A stretch of DNA of 64,000 bases. Source: Litoditis marina. Lineage: Eukaryota > Nematoda > Chromadorea > Rhabditida > Rhabditidae. Numbering within the stretch: the first letter of the stretch is position 1; each line of letters opens with the position of its first letter. Under the pieces are notes generated by a model. That model worked only from the letters and a program-made list of their open reading frames with translations. It searched no databases and was not told where the DNA came from. The position numbers and the translations under genes were made by a program. Location of the stretch: NCBI GenBank assembly GCA_964036275.1, contig OZ038433.1:2726013-2790012 (forward strand). Reading direction: 5' to 3'. Positions 1 to 12,430 of this stretch are shown here, one piece after another.

Positions 1-717
1 CGCCCAACAATCAAACTTGCAGGCTCTATCTATATTTCCATCGGTATGAAACTTTCTAGATAGAAGTTGCGAGAAGTTTGAATCCAATGAAGAAGACCGG
101 CTTCACTAAGATTGATGGGTTAGAGTTTCTCAAGTGCCACAAACTCAGTTTATGGAAAAGTGGTATATTGAAACAGCTTCAATTTTAACGTAAAACTAAA
201 ACCAGCTGATACTGGAAGTAATTAGAACAGTCATATTAAGATCCTGAAAAGTAGTATACTAATGTCACATCGAGAAATTTGCCCATTGGAAACATTTTGA
301 ATTTCCTCTCTCGGTATTTCACGGTATCTCCCGCACAGATCAAGAGATCACGTAGATTTCCTTTCTTCCCGAAATCATTATCTCGAGCGAACTCTAGGAA
401 CAACACATTTAGTCCCTGGCGCAGTGAAAAGTAGGATTAAACGACGAAAATACTGTATGTTGCACTTCTGTACAAGGAAATATGTCATTCTCGTGCTCCA
501 AAAATGTAACAAGTGCTGTAACCTCTCCTTTCTTCTCCTCTCTTTCATATGTAGCTCACGAGATGTACATTTGTCTTTCATGTACTGGGCACGTGAACTT
601 CTTATGAGTTTGAAGATTATTGCTACCACGGCAGTTAGATTAATAATTGGCTTGCTCCGCGTCTTTTGTTCAAGATGTCTGCGAGGCTCATGGAAACTGC
701 AATCAGGGGAACATTGA
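1..717. other. Gene-less AT-rich DNA
   Basis: No exon with convincing coding character and flanking splice sites was seen on either strand. The short open frames have no recognisable motif. Confidence 0.5.
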
Positions 718-1525
718 GGCAGGGTTCATACTTTCCGTCGCCGAATTAGGCGACAGCAACAGTCGCTCGGGTAGAATTTTCGAAATGCTGCTGTCGCTCA
801 ATTTGGCAGCAGCAATGTCGCTTAATCTAGCTACCAAAATGTATGAACGACTTTTTCTAAATGGCATATTTTTGTTAAAAACAATGCTCTTTTTGGAAAA
901 TGTCAGTTTTACTTGATAATTTTGATCCAGATTGTTCGAAAAATCTTATTGCATGGTTGATTGGTGAAAATTTCTATCATGATGCAATGAGCGATGTTTC
1001 TATACGATTCAATGTTTTACTCTCGACTAATGATCAAATTTGTTTTAAAACTCAGTTGAAGTTCGAAAGTGTGATTTTCGAAGTTTCAATAAACTTACAA
1101 TATAGAGTGTAGACAAATTGTTTTGATAGCTTTAGAAAGTCAAAAACCAGATCATTTCCCACTCCATTTACCGGGAAATAATTTTGAAAGAAGTAATATA
1201 TGTTTTAACTGAGTTAGTAACTACCCAAATAATCATTTAAAATTGAAAAAATAAAGTAATGGAGAAAAAAACTGAACAAAAACCAATTAGCGACGCTTCA
1301 TGTATTTTACTAGCTAGTAAACTACGCTTGTCGCTGAATTCGGCAGCAATTGTCGCCTAATTAAGCGACAGCGGCGTGATTTGGCAACAAAAAAGTATGA
1401 ACACCCAATTGGCGACGCGACGTCGCTGTAGTGGAGTTCGGCAACAGGCGACGCGATCGATAATCATGATTTGTGTGTTGTCGCGCGTGCTGCCGAATTC
1501 AGAGACAGGAAGTATGAACCCTGCC
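718..1525. mobile_element. 808-bp TIR element (non-autonomous DNA transposon)
   Basis: The left end begins GGCAGGGTTCATAC and the right end finishes GTATGAACCCTGCC, a perfect 14-bp terminal inverted repeat. Both ends are flanked by TGA (715-717 and 1526-1528), a possible 3-bp target duplication. The interior is AT-rich, but both subterminal parts carry many short GCGAC/GTCGC and CCGAATT motifs in both orientations. No transposase frame was found, so this is probably a deletion derivative mobilised in trans. A 3-bp duplication would fit PIF/Harbinger-like elements, but the superfamily is not proven. Confidence 0.75.
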
Positions 1526-1551
1526 TGAGGTAGCACGACGATCTCTGAGCA

Positions 1552-1731
1552 GACGGCGTAGCAATCCCTCCAATCTCATGGGAAGTTCATATGAGGTGCT
1601 CATGAGATACCTCATGAGCTACTCGTGAACTCTCAATGTTGTAGTATGGCAATCATTATAATCTCATGAGAAGCACATGCGAATAGCTCATGAGGTATCT
1701 CATGAGATTTTTGAGGGATTGCCACGCCGCC
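1552..1731. repeat. Palindromic repeat rich in CTCATGAG
   Basis: The outer arms are GACGGCGTAGCAATCCCTC and GAGGGATTGCCACGCCGCC, nearly perfect inverted copies. Between them are several CTCATGAGATACCTCATGAG-type inner palindromes. Degenerate relatives lie near 5050-5190 (which ends in TTACGCCGCC), 7640-7725 and 9130-9200, so this is a dispersed foldback family. Confidence 0.65.
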
Positions 1732-1818
1732 AGGAATAAGCAAGAAAATCAAACTACCATTGGACATAAATATGCTCGGACCCCGTGGGGTTCGATCTTC
1801 CAAAAGCAAGCCTAATAT

Positions 1819-1882
1819 TGTAGTTTGATCCTGTTGTGTATGAAGTTGTAAACGGTGGCGTGCATCGAGTTCAAACTACAAC
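1819..1882. repeat. MITE family B copy (GTAGTTTGATCC ends)
   Basis: The copy starts TTGTAGTTTGATCCTGTTG and ends GTTCAAACTACAA, so its ends are inverted repeats. It is preceded by a short AAAGCAAGCCTA extension that recurs before other copies, for example near 10180. Confidence 0.6.
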
Positions 1883-2344
1883 GAAGATTTGGTATTTTCT
1901 CATAGTGGCTCCAAATATTCTAGAACCTCTCTAGCTGCACTGATAGTTCGACTGAGACATTATATTTCTCATTTACAATGTGATTCATCTGCACAATACT
2001 TTCGCTGTGTCTTCCGTTTTTACGTGAAACATTGTTATTTTACACACTGTTTTTAGGGTACTGTTTTTGTTAATCTTTGATTCTGATTCATAACCATCGA
2101 CAAGTTATGAATGAAGAGGAAACAGAACTAAAATCGTTCTGAGTTTGATCTTCGATTCTTGTCCTCATTAAACAGTCTTTGACCTTCTTGGGAACACGAA
2201 AAATGCATTACTACTCATCAGAAATGCGAGGCTGGAAGCCTAATGAATTACATCTTAGGGCCACTTGACGAGTTCGCCGCAGAAAAAAAGGGAGATGTTA
2301 CTTCCTGGTTAGATCGGCAGAACTAACTACTCCGGCCTGTTATA

Positions 2345-2473
2345 TACTAGAAGTAAATTGAATAGTCACGTAAATTTAGGATCCTAATGAGGAAACGTGC
2401 ACTTTGACATGATACTTTCTTAGTTCTGCTGTCTTTAACATGTTTCACGTGACTGTGCAGTTGACTAACAGTA
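2345..2473 (+). mobile_element. MITE family A copy 1
   Basis: About 130 bp. It begins TACTAGAAGTAAATTGAATA and ends TGACTAACAGTA; the terminal ~28 bp are imperfect inverted repeats. It is flanked by TA on both sides (2343-2344 and 2474-2475), as expected for Tc1/mariner-type insertion. It contains TTTCACGTGACTG, an E-box. Confidence 0.8.
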
Positions 2474-5400
2474 TAATGACAGTCTCTCACGATGTGCAGT
2501 TTTGTCTTTGATGCTGAACATGTTTGTGATTGAATGAAAAAATTGAAATTTACAAACCGGTCTCACATTTCGGTATTTCAAATATCGAATTGTGAGTGCT
2601 AAAATGAGGCTATTTGTCAGTTAGAGTTTTAGTTGGGTTGTTCGCATTTCTATATAGGTTATTCAGTTTTTTACCACTTTGGAGTTAGCCAAACGTGAGG
2701 TTTTAGTGAGCATCGATATTCATTTAATAATTAGGAAAAGTATAAACTTGCATCTTTGGAGATCGAAGTGATTTTTGGTCACAACTCCGAGTCCTTGTCT
2801 GAAGAAACCTTTGCTCTTGCCCTATGTATGGGTGGCATTTGGAATTCAGCGCAAATTAGAATTTTCCTAAATTAGCCTTCATTTTAGATTGAAGAATTAG
2901 CGTCTAATTATCATTGGAATTAGCTTCCTCAATGCAAGTAAAAATAGTTTCCTTTTTCTGATGTCCTATCCTAGTGGCTTATTAAAAATATACTGTCGCA
3001 TGCAGAGCAAGGGCAAGCCACCTTTCTACTAATTGCAGAAAAAAGTACTAATAAGGAGCTATCGATACAACAAAAAAAAGGGATTACAAGAAATCCAAAT
3101 AAAACGTTATCAATAGCTTTGAAAAGGTCAATCTTTATCAAAGAAGAATGGGGAGGACTTATTAAATACATTACTTCTTTCTGCACGTCCTGTTATTCGA
3201 CTTCGCGTACAACTTTGATTATTCTCCCTAACTGGTTTTGTAAAATAACTGGTTGATATTTGGATTTGTATGATTTCTTCCTCAAGATTCTTCTCAAACT
3301 TGCAGAAACCTTCCTATTCCTTCAGTTCTCAGAAGTTATCTATGCTGTGTTTTCCACTAACAATCGCCTAATTATCGTTCTCTATCCTGTGATTTTGGAA
3401 GATTATTATGTGTTTACTTTGAATACTCAGTGATAAACCCTTAGTCAGGGTAACAGAAATCAGACCAACTTTTTGTGCTTCATGTTTCATTTTTCGTATC
3501 CAACCTAGCGGATTATTGTCGGTGCGGGGGCTTATGTACAATTCATTGCAACAAAAATGTGGGGAATCAAGACTATTATGTTTGAAGTTGTACTTTTTTT
3601 GAATAAATAAGTTTTCTAGAACAATTTTATTTAGAAAATACTACTTTCGTGTCACGTATTTGTTCTTAAGAACATTGATGACCCTGATCAAAATGCAACG
3701 TCAAACTACAAGACAAGTTGAACGTAAGAAATCCTATCTGGTTCAACAACCTAGTTTAGTCATTAGGTTCGGAACGTTTTGTTCGAATCTCATTCCTTCT
3801 GTTTGGTTCTCAATCATGTTCGTGGTTGTTACTCGCGCACGGTCGATTTCAAACTTTGAACTCTCTATTCAACAAAGTTCAACCCCTCCCACTCACAAAT
3901 ATTAGTGCTTGAACAAGTGCAAACTTCTGATGGCATTGCTAACCTGCTTCCCGTAGCAATTATGTATAATTTATGTAAAAAGAAAACTGCATTATAAGCT
4001 AGGGTTCACAGATCTGAACACTAGATTGGAAATTTTGTTGTAGAGGCACGATAACATATAGTCTATTTCATTCCTACTGAGACTCCTACAGTAAGATTGT
4101 GGAACTTTGAATTCGTTTCAACAGCGTAAATATTATTGGAGAGATAAGCAAATTCATCTATGGATTACGATTACATATAACTAAAAGTGTGCGAACTTAT
4201 TTTTATCAAACTGAAGTTTTCATCAAGAAACAGCCATTGGGAAATGCTGAAGGATACTGTAGGGGTCTCAGTAGGAATGATGCCAACTATAACTAGAACT
4301 ATCACATAACTGTTTGATGTCATTTGAATTTGATAAACTGTCATCTTACTCTTTCTTGTTTCATGCTAGGCAGTTTCTGAACTGTTCCAGTACGGACGAA
4401 CCTCGGCCCGATGTGGTTATCTTTTTGTTTGTTTGTTAAACAAACTCGAGAAGACTGTTTCGAAACGAGTTTACTGAGGCAAGGTTCCTACTTCATACTT
4501 TATGCTGCCAACTCCGGCAGCAGAAGAATCAACATACAAAATGTGATTATCGATTGTGCTACCTACCGACTTGCTGCCAACTGTAAGTAGCAAAAAATCT
4601 ACTACTAATTCCGCGTTCATACTCTTTCTGCCGATTCTCGCAAATATTGCTGCAGTGGGCAGCAAATTCTCGGCTCTGAATCTGCCGAAACGTCGCCACT
4701 GAATGAAATGATCACCTCGTGTTTGGTTTCACAGATAAAACAAGCAGTTGAATTTCGCGAAGATGTCTTTTTTGCTGATTTTACTCACAAGATTCTTGAT
4801 CATCCTAGTTTTGACCACAGAGGAAGCCTATGTTCGCATTAGCTGTTTGTGACACGTAGATTACATTCCAATTCTACATTATTAAAACTCCACAGGCGTT
4901 CATTAAAAGGAAGAAAACAATACCAAACTCGTTTCAGTGATTCGAACCAAAACACTCTTCTCTATTTTGATCGAAAACTGGTTTTTAACATGTTTTTATT
5001 TCCTCTTTCATACTATCAAGTGAATTTGAAGTGCATTACTGAGTTCCTAGCTGCTCATGAGGTTCTATTCATTTCTTAACTACACCATTAGAATTTCACG
5101 AGTAGCTCACGAGGTGTTGATGAGATTCTGATGGTAAACTCCTATGAACTTCTCATGAGGTACGACGATTCGTTACGCCGCCTGGTCAGCACCTCGCGAG
5201 AAATACCTCCACGTTTTACACTCTCGCAAGCGACTAAGTACGTGATACACGGAGGTAAAGCTCATTAGCTCAGTATTGACTGATGTTTACAAAATTAATG
5301 AACCCCATTTCTTCCTGACAAATAGAAAAAGATCTAAAAATTAAGAAGCAATCTATTTGAGTTATGTGAGTTGATCATGGAAAGTGCTTTTTTTCTCATG

Positions 5401-6416
5401 AATATGTGAATATTATTAATATCTACGGCTCTCAGAATTATGGTATAAATCTTGGGGAATATTCATAGTTTTACTTCATTTAGACTATTTTCTGGCTTCA
5501 GCAAGAAGGTATAGTTAATAATTCATAGAAACTCATAAAACCTGAGGTGTCTTTCATGAAACTAGCCAGAGTTGCAGACTTCTGTTTGTGTTTCGTCAGG
5601 CATATATGTTCTTCCAATTTTTGTTGCAAACTCCTTTTATATATTCAGTACTCGCACACTGATTCATCCTTGCAGAATGTGGAAAGGGAAAGGGCGATTA
5701 AGTTCCACCAGAACACGGTTTTTCGATTGTAAATGTTTCCATTACGTGAATGAATCGAAATCCATTGTAAATTTGCATCAAAGAAGCATGTTGGAATGAA
5801 TTTCTGAGGCCGCACTCATAAAAATCCTGTCTTTTCAATCCTAATCTGCGTCTCCTTCATCATGCGCTATTTCTCTGCTCTCTCATCCCATCGGGATACG
5901 AGTGTCGCGAAACAGTATGCAAAGTAAGAGACACAGGATGGGATGAACATGCCGGATTGTTCTAGCATACGTAAACTGGTCTTCTCGAACCAAGGCGAAA
6001 ATCTGTATGGGAGAGGGAAAGGTGAATTGAACAACAGACACTATCAATATAAATTTGTATGTGTTTTTCTCAAATTTCAGGTAAAATGGTTCATATTCTG
6101 TGGTACAACAATGTTACATGAACTTTATCATTACTATTAATTTCATCAATAAAGGTATACCTCATTTTGGCTGTGTAACAGTTCAGATGTGGTAGTTTTT
6201 GTTCCAAGCTCTCCAGTTATAATCCAGCTAAGAGCACGAAAAGTGTCTCTAAATAATCATTGTTCTTGCTCTAATTAACTGGAAGCTGGTTCTTGGCTGT
6301 TAATTAATACAAATTGCTCCTCTAAATTCCTCAGTTCCGCCCTTCAATAGCAAAACATTTTCGTTACAGTTGGTTACACTATCACCATAAAATGAACGGT
6401 GGGTCGTGGATCGATA
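2474..6416. other. Gene-less region with degenerate repeats
   Basis: No supported gene. The open frames are short, AT-rich and lack splice context. Inside are a degenerate relative of the CTCATGAG palindrome (5050-5190) and an imperfect palindrome (5851-5935) whose arms contain CTGCGTCTC and GAGACACAG. Confidence 0.45.
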
Positions 6417-6546
6417 TACTAAAAGTAAATTGAATAGTCACGAAAAGTTACCATTCTGATGAGCCATCGTGACCTTTGTCATTGCAGGTTTCCTAGTTAT
6501 GTTGTGTTCAAATTATTTTACGTGACTATGCAATTGACTAACAGTA
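6417..6546 (+). mobile_element. MITE family A copy 2
   Basis: It begins TACTAAAAGTAAATTGAATA and ends TGACTAACAGTA with TA on both flanks. The E-box seen in other copies is changed to TACGTG here. It abuts the palindrome at 6553. Confidence 0.8.
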
Positions 6547-6552
6547 TACAAG

Positions 6553-6698
6553 TATGATTAGGTTAGTGTGCTCAGTAAGAGTGTAAGAGATGTACTCAAA
6601 ACCGTTTCGACCCTGATTCAAGACGGTTTTGGGTTTTCTGAGAAAACCCAAAACCGGTTTTGAGTACATCTCTTACTGAGCACATTAACCTAATCATA
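6553..6698. repeat. 146-bp palindromic foldback element
   Basis: The left arm starts TATGATTAGGTTAGTGTGCT and the right arm ends AGCACATTAACCTAATCATA. Both arms include GAGATGTACTCAAAACCG or its complement. The centre is a second perfect palindrome around GGGTTTTCTGAGAAAACCC. The left arm has an eight-base insertion (about 6582-6589) relative to the right. A solo fragment of the arm (TTACTGAGCACATTAA) recurs near 42805. Confidence 0.8.
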
Positions 6699-6973
6699 CC
6701 ACCATCCAAAAGTCCTAGTGACACAATTATATTTTGTTCAAATAAAATAACCTAGTATACAAGTAGTTACTTTTGAACAATTTCATGTCTTCTACACATT
6801 TTTACGTCTGTATGAAAATACGTGAATTCGAGGATTTCACAAAACTTTATGCGTTCTTTGACGGCTCAGCTTTTTCACGAGCAGGTGCTGTTGGGGGACA
6901 TTATGTATTCATGAAATTCGAAACTGCGTCATGTTCTGGGGGAATTGATTCCGGGAACAGAAGCAGAATATAG

Positions 6974-8396
6974 GTATTCATAAATATTTTATATTCTAAT
7001 CAAAGAAAGCTATACAGACTACCTTTGCAAGGATTAATATGTTTGAGTTTCGTCCTCTTCAATAGTGCCCAGGTCAGCACGGATATACGGATATAATTGA
7101 AAAGAGTGACAGAAAATACTCCAAAAGTTCTGACTCTTGGCTCGAAAATAGACTCTTTCTAAAAAATTTTGTTTTGCCGGGATACATCGCTCGCGAAATA
7201 GCGCGCAGAGCGAGAGACGCAGGATGGGATCGCAGTGCCTAAACATTCGAGCAAACTTACCCTGAAATAGAAATGACCAGGACTACATGGCTGTTTTTCT
7301 TTGCAGACCCTGAGCCATAAAGGGAAGTCAAAACGGAAATCCACACCAAAAAACTCCAACGCATTCAAGCAATTTCTGTGTTTTTTGGTGTCTCTCGTCA
7401 TTCGACTGTGTGATGCAATTATTTCGGTGACGCGAAAATATCTGGCAAAAACAGCTCTTTTCTTAGAATGAGAAAACACTATATTATTCATGCGCATCGA
7501 CACTTTATAGTAATTTGAACATATTTATATTCAAAAGGAGTTTTCTAACAGTTAATGATAACCAACCACTTTCCTCTCCTACAGTTCGGTCATATCACTG
7601 AACAAAATCTCACCAACTTCTCGTGAAATTATATTGATTGTTATGCTACGTTCGCGAGAGGTTCATGAATTCCTCATGAAAAATACCATGTGAACTTCCA
7701 CGAGGTTGGAGCATTTCTACGCCATTCGGATTCTGTAGCCTAAAGAAATGATTTTTTTTTTGAAAATCTGAACAAACTTGAACGATACGTTTTCCATCGC
7801 AACACATCATGCTGTTCATTACGTTCACGTGATTACTTCTATTCAGAGTGATTAGAGGAATCTCTGGAGAGGAAGAGACTGCTTATTAAAATAGTTGGCT
7901 CCGCTGAATCTGACTTGTTCTCATTATTTCTAATCCCCCTCGTTTCCCAGTATACAATATATCATCATTCAAAGGAGGAACCTATGCTAAGCTCCTCTAA
8001 ACGTCACTGAATTCTCAGGCAAATGATCATTGTCAAGATGTCAAGAGATCACTTTCTGATCTTTCTATTCAAGGTGGTCGCCGATTCTCAGAAATACCCT
8101 CTATGAGCGTGGGAACAAAACGTGATGCTCTTAAACGAGAGACTTCACAAAACCGTGTTGATGTACATTATGGAGAACGGTGTACGAGGTACCTCAGGAG
8201 GATTGAGACCTTTGCGCTAAGCTCTAAAGTATCGCGTGATTCAATTTAAGTCGCGCGCACTAATTATTCTAAGAGGAAAACATGATCATGTGTTTGAGTG
8301 AGAGTTTAAACCATTACAATTGGTGGAACTTCATTGGCCAAATGATTGCTGAACTACCTCATGGTTCGGACCTGGCTAATACTACTCCTTTTATAT
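6974..8396. other. Gene-less region
   Basis: No supported gene. Around 7170-7230 there is an imperfect inverted arrangement containing GCGAGAGACGCAGGATGGGAT, related to the repeat at 5851-5945. Open frames on the minus strand (7034-7503) have no family motifs or splice context. Confidence 0.4.
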
Positions 8397-8431
8397 TTAA
8401 TCTATTCTATTCTATTCTATTCTATTCTATA
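8397..8431. repeat. Pentanucleotide microsatellite (TTCTA)n
   Basis: About six uninterrupted TCTAT/TTCTA units. Confidence 0.9.
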
Positions 8432-8899
8432 AGGAAATTCTACAAAATAAGCTTTCATGCTAACTTTCTTGTTGTGTTTATACTTTGAACCCAGTAAACG
8501 TAGGTGATTCGAAAAATACGATGTGCTCGCAGGTCAGACTACTTGAATTACCGTCAATAGTTTTGTGACGGTGCGCGCCCAACGTTTCGAAACTTGGAAT
8601 ATCGAGTCCACTCTCAATAATATACTGATGAGGTAGGCATGAATACTTCAGTATTTGCATGTCCGACTATCTCTTAGAAATCCTTCTTGGAAGTGGTTAG
8701 AGGGCAGAGAAAAGGCGGAGTTTTCGGTCATAGACGCAGAGAGGCAATAATTATGGGTGCAAGGTAGCTAGATGTCAAGTCACTTTATCACACCTATCTC
8801 CCTAAGCTTGTACTCATTGATGCTGTTCCTCTTCAATATAGTTACGCGAATCATAATTAACTCGCAATGCTAGTTCCGGAAACGTACAACCCCAATGTA

Positions 8900-9029
8900 T
8901 ACTAGAAGTGAGTTGAATAGTCACGTGAAGTTAGCATCCTAATGAGGCATCGTGCACTTTGTATTTACACGTTTCTGAGTTCTGCTGTGTTTAACATGTT
9001 TCACGTGATTGTGCAATTGACTGACAGTA
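8900..9029 (+). mobile_element. MITE family A copy 3
   Basis: It begins TACTAGAAGTGAGTTGAATA and ends TGACTGACAGTA, flanked by TA. It contains TTTCACGTGATTG with an intact CACGTG. Confidence 0.8.
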
Positions 9030-9414
9030 TAGTCAAATCTATTAGGTATGCCCATATTTTCTTCCCTACTTCCCCATATACATTGGGTTTTCAACTGGGT
9101 CCCGAACTTTGTGAGACGCTCTCCCCAGCTATCACATGAGAACAGCTCACGAGAAGCCTTATGAGTCGGACGTTTTTTCATGATGACTCTCGATGAAACC
9201 TTACCAACTATAATACGCTCATATTGGTGAGAGCTCCTTTTTACCGATTCGATTTACCAAATTCGTCACTCAGAAACAGATACTATTCAGTCTCACACTC
9301 TTTAGCGTGAAAAACAGCAAAGAACTGATAGCTAACGACATCGTTATCAACACTAAGTTACCCTTCTACGTGTCCAGTGTTTCTACTACTAGTTGTCACT
9401 AACTTAACGAATCA

Positions 9415-9431
9415 CCCCCCCCCCCCCCCCC
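9415..9431. repeat. Poly-C run
   Basis: Seventeen consecutive C residues. Confidence 0.9.
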
Positions 9432-10302
9432 GCAGTAATTGTAATTGTTTTTTTGTAACGGTAAATGGAAAACATCATATCCGTTCATCAGGGCTACAAC
9501 TCTTTTTAACCATATCCCATAATTGACTTTGACAGCCTCTGCCTGAAATTACATTTCAACAAAGCTCGTTTAAGTTGGCGATGAATCCTCAGAAAACACA
9601 AAAAAAGACACAAAGAATTAGCATAACGTTTATTATTGTTTTGTCAAATGGTGACTTTATTTTGTTCTGCAGTTTCTCGCAAAGAAACTACTGATAGAAT
9701 TGTAGTCGAACAAAATAAAAGTGTTCTGGAAATTGTAGTAATTGACTTTCGCCATTATAGTGTAGCACTTTCATCGGGTGACTATTTAGAAAACGAGGGA
9801 ATGAAATGTTGTCCGGAGACATCGAACAGCTGACTGGGAAAGAGGGGCTCTCAACGACATGTCGACATGAAAAATAGTGTTTCTCTTTTCTATCCCCTTC
9901 TCTCTTCTCTCTCTCTTCTCTTTTTCTCTTTGTTTCCGTCTCTCTACATCTCATAACAGGTGCACGTGTACTAAAAAGTGCACCGTTTAACTCTAATGAA
10001 TTTTTTTCCATAGAACAATAATTGTTCTTAAGCCATATTTGCATTGGAATGCGATACTCATAATTATGAAGTTGGTGCCGAAACAATTGCACTTTCTCTA
10101 TAGGAATATTAGAGAATCTCAATAGAAAACAGGCATTCAATCAACTGATGTCAACATTCCAGCGAGTATAGGGTCCGCTCTTTCCAAAGCAAGCCTATAC
10201 GGTATATTTTGATCGATCCGGCCGTGTTTGTAGTTCGATCCCGCTGCTACAACGAAGATTATGTCATACCCTATATAGTGGGTGCCAAATTTATAAGTTT
10301 CT
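9432..10302. other. Gene-less region
   Basis: A 150-codon open frame runs on the minus strand (9688-10140), but much of it reads through the CT-rich tract near 9895-9945 and it has no recognisable domain. A partial MITE-B copy lies at about 10180-10262. Confidence 0.4.
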
Positions 10303-10374
10303 GTCTCTCGCCGGAATCGAACCTGCGAGCAAAAGATTCGTATCTGTGTGCGAACCACTGCGCTATAAGAGAAC
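10303..10374 (-). pseudogene. tRNA-like relic (GAA loop)
   Basis: The minus strand carries A-box-like TAGCGCAGTGGTTCGCA and a perfect B-box GGTTCGATTCC with tRNA spacing. The T-stem has one mismatch. The anticodon loop reads ACGAATC (would-be GAA) but lacks the invariant T33 and a purine at position 37. The acceptor stem has mismatches. It is probably a decayed tRNA or tRNA-derived repeat, not a functional tRNA-Phe. Confidence 0.55.
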
Positions 10375-10957
10375 GTAACCAGTGAGCTTTGAAATCGAAT
10401 ACATGCGTGCGTACACAGCTGAAAGTGAGATATACAGTACCCTCCCGCCTTTCCGTGAGCGACGACTATAACGGTCACATAGATATTGGAGTTACCCGAA
10501 GAGCTAAAGCTAAATCATGATAATATTATGGTTGTAAATACTGACTCACTCTGGATAGTATTCAGCCTTCTCTACCATTATAATGAGCCCGATGTTGATA
10601 GAGTACAGTGAAAGTGAATAATCAAATTCCAGTGGGATTATTGTTCACCTTCACCCACACTTCCGACATAAGTCTCCAAACTTTTCATTTAGAACTAAAA
10701 GAACTCTCACGCAAACAATGTTGTCATTATTCAAGTTGGGTTATTGTGTGCGTAGTGGTATGCGAAGCAGAGAAACGCAGTCACTCGTGAAGATCCACTT
10801 TACTGGCTAGTTGTCCTCTGCTTTTTAGATTATGCCGAGTGTCTGCTTTTTGATGCTATATCGTGTTCAGAATAACTGAACTTGTTCCACTTCTCAATAT
10901 TTTTCTACCTGTATGACTCTCTAATTGTTCATATCTTGCCTTTCGCTTGTCTCTCAT

Positions 10958-11008
10958 TCTCGCTCTCTCTCTCCCTCTTTTCTCTCTCTTTCTCTGTCCT
11001 TTCTTTCT
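10958..11008. repeat. CT microsatellite
   Basis: Interrupted (CT)n and CTTT repeats on the plus strand. Confidence 0.85.
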
Positions 11009-11099
11009 ATATCTTTTTTCTCAATAAAGTATGTCAGATAGAAGCAAATACGAACGATGTGTTTGTAATTTGATTCCAATTCTTTTCCAAACCTTCGAT

Positions 11100-12298
11100 C
11101 AAACTACAACTGGGTTCTTGTCCCCCTTATGCTGTCTTGACCACGCCTCCTCCAAACCTGACCCCGCCCACTTTCTGAGGACAAGTTGTATTACGTATCA
11201 AATGTTCAGACATGCGTCTACAACGCATTAATGATTCACATATTCTATTCATAGTTCTGTCATATCTTTTTCTGGTCTATACTGTGTATAAACACTTTAA
11301 TGACAAGAAATGTTCTATGCGAAAGCTTAGAAAACTTAAATGTTTCCGGCAAACGATTCGCACAAATACAAAACCGGTTTCCAGCTTTTTTCTTCAAGAA
11401 ATAAACTAAGGTATTGACCATAAGGATATACACTCTCTCACTAACTATTCACACGATGGGAGTTTTTCTATGAGATAAGCAGAAAAAAATTTCTGGAGGG
11501 CAGTCAAGGAACACCTTTTCGAAACGATTTGAGGTGATCTTATGAATCTGGAAGATATTATCAATTATTGTTCAAAATTTTCTACCCTTCTCATAATCTT
11601 TGTATCCCCAATTTCATGCATTCCTTTGTCTGACCAACTTATTCACTGTAATATTGTTAGCACATGTGTTCGGTTTTTGCCGGAAAGGCCTTTCGCTTCA
11701 ATGAACACTTCACTGTCGGCGGCGTTCGATGCCGTTCACTTTTAACAACTAAGTTTACAAGTGAAATTATTATATACACCGTTCCAGAAGAATTGTATGC
11801 AAAAACAGCCGGTTTGTCAGATTCTGTGTTTTGTAGTTTGATCCCGTTGCTCTTCTAAGCACTACAACTTCAATTAAGTCACGCCCACACGATTAGCTAT
11901 ACTTGATCAGTCCACAATGTGAGGTCTGACCAGGTGTTCACGCTCTACATGACATATTATTACGAACTTTCAAAGTACCACGACACCAAGGTACAACAAC
12001 ACTGCATAAAAACGTCAATCCTCTATGGCTGTTTCGCTATTTTTCGCTCAAATTTTGTGAAAACACACTTCATGGTTGTAATCTTTCTTTAAGTTGATAA
12101 TTTTTAATCTGATTGTAGTTTTTTTCATTAGGTGACATTTTGCTGATTACCAACTCGGAGAGGTAGGCGGAACGATTTGTCTCGATTCGTTTTATAATTA
12201 AGTTTGCGTCTCGGGAATAATAAATCTTTCGCGGTCAGGCGCTTTGGTGATCTTTGCGCCGATTCCGACCTCACGAGTTATACAGTCTTTAATGGGTT
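11100..12298. other. Gene-less region
   Basis: No supported exon. A truncated MITE-B end (GATCAAACTACAAC) lies at about 11097-11110 and another degenerate copy at about 11830-11870. A GC-richer stretch at 12155-12285 could be regulatory for the downstream receptor gene, but nothing specific was recognised. Confidence 0.4.
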
Positions 12299-12430
12299 CT
12301 CCCTCTCTCTTTTTTCTCTTCTCTATCTCTCTCTCTCTCTATCTCTCTCTCTCTCTCTCTCTATCTCTCTTTCTCTTTATCTATCCCTCTCTTCTTTTTC
12401 TCTCACACACTCCCTTCCCTCCCTTTAACC
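12299..12430. repeat. CT microsatellite block
   Basis: Long interrupted (CT)n tract on the plus strand. Apparent Ser/Leu-rich open frames here are translations of the repeat. Confidence 0.9.

Noticed and set aside
4477..4690. Possible second copy of the 808-bp TIR element (GAGGCAAGGTTCCTACTTCATAC)
   Set aside because: Only the first ~20 bases resemble the terminus and no matching right end was found; too weak to annotate.
7159..7503. 114-codon minus-strand open frame
   Set aside because: Partly runs through the CTGCGTCTC palindrome; no domain and AT-driven composition.
9688..10140. 150-codon minus-strand open frame
   Set aside because: Charged Arg/Glu repeats come from translating a CT-rich tract; no start context, splice partners or domain.
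10303..10374. Functional tRNA-Phe
   Set aside because: The B-box is good, but the anticodon loop lacks T33 and a purine at 37 and the acceptor stem is mismatched, so it was called a relic.
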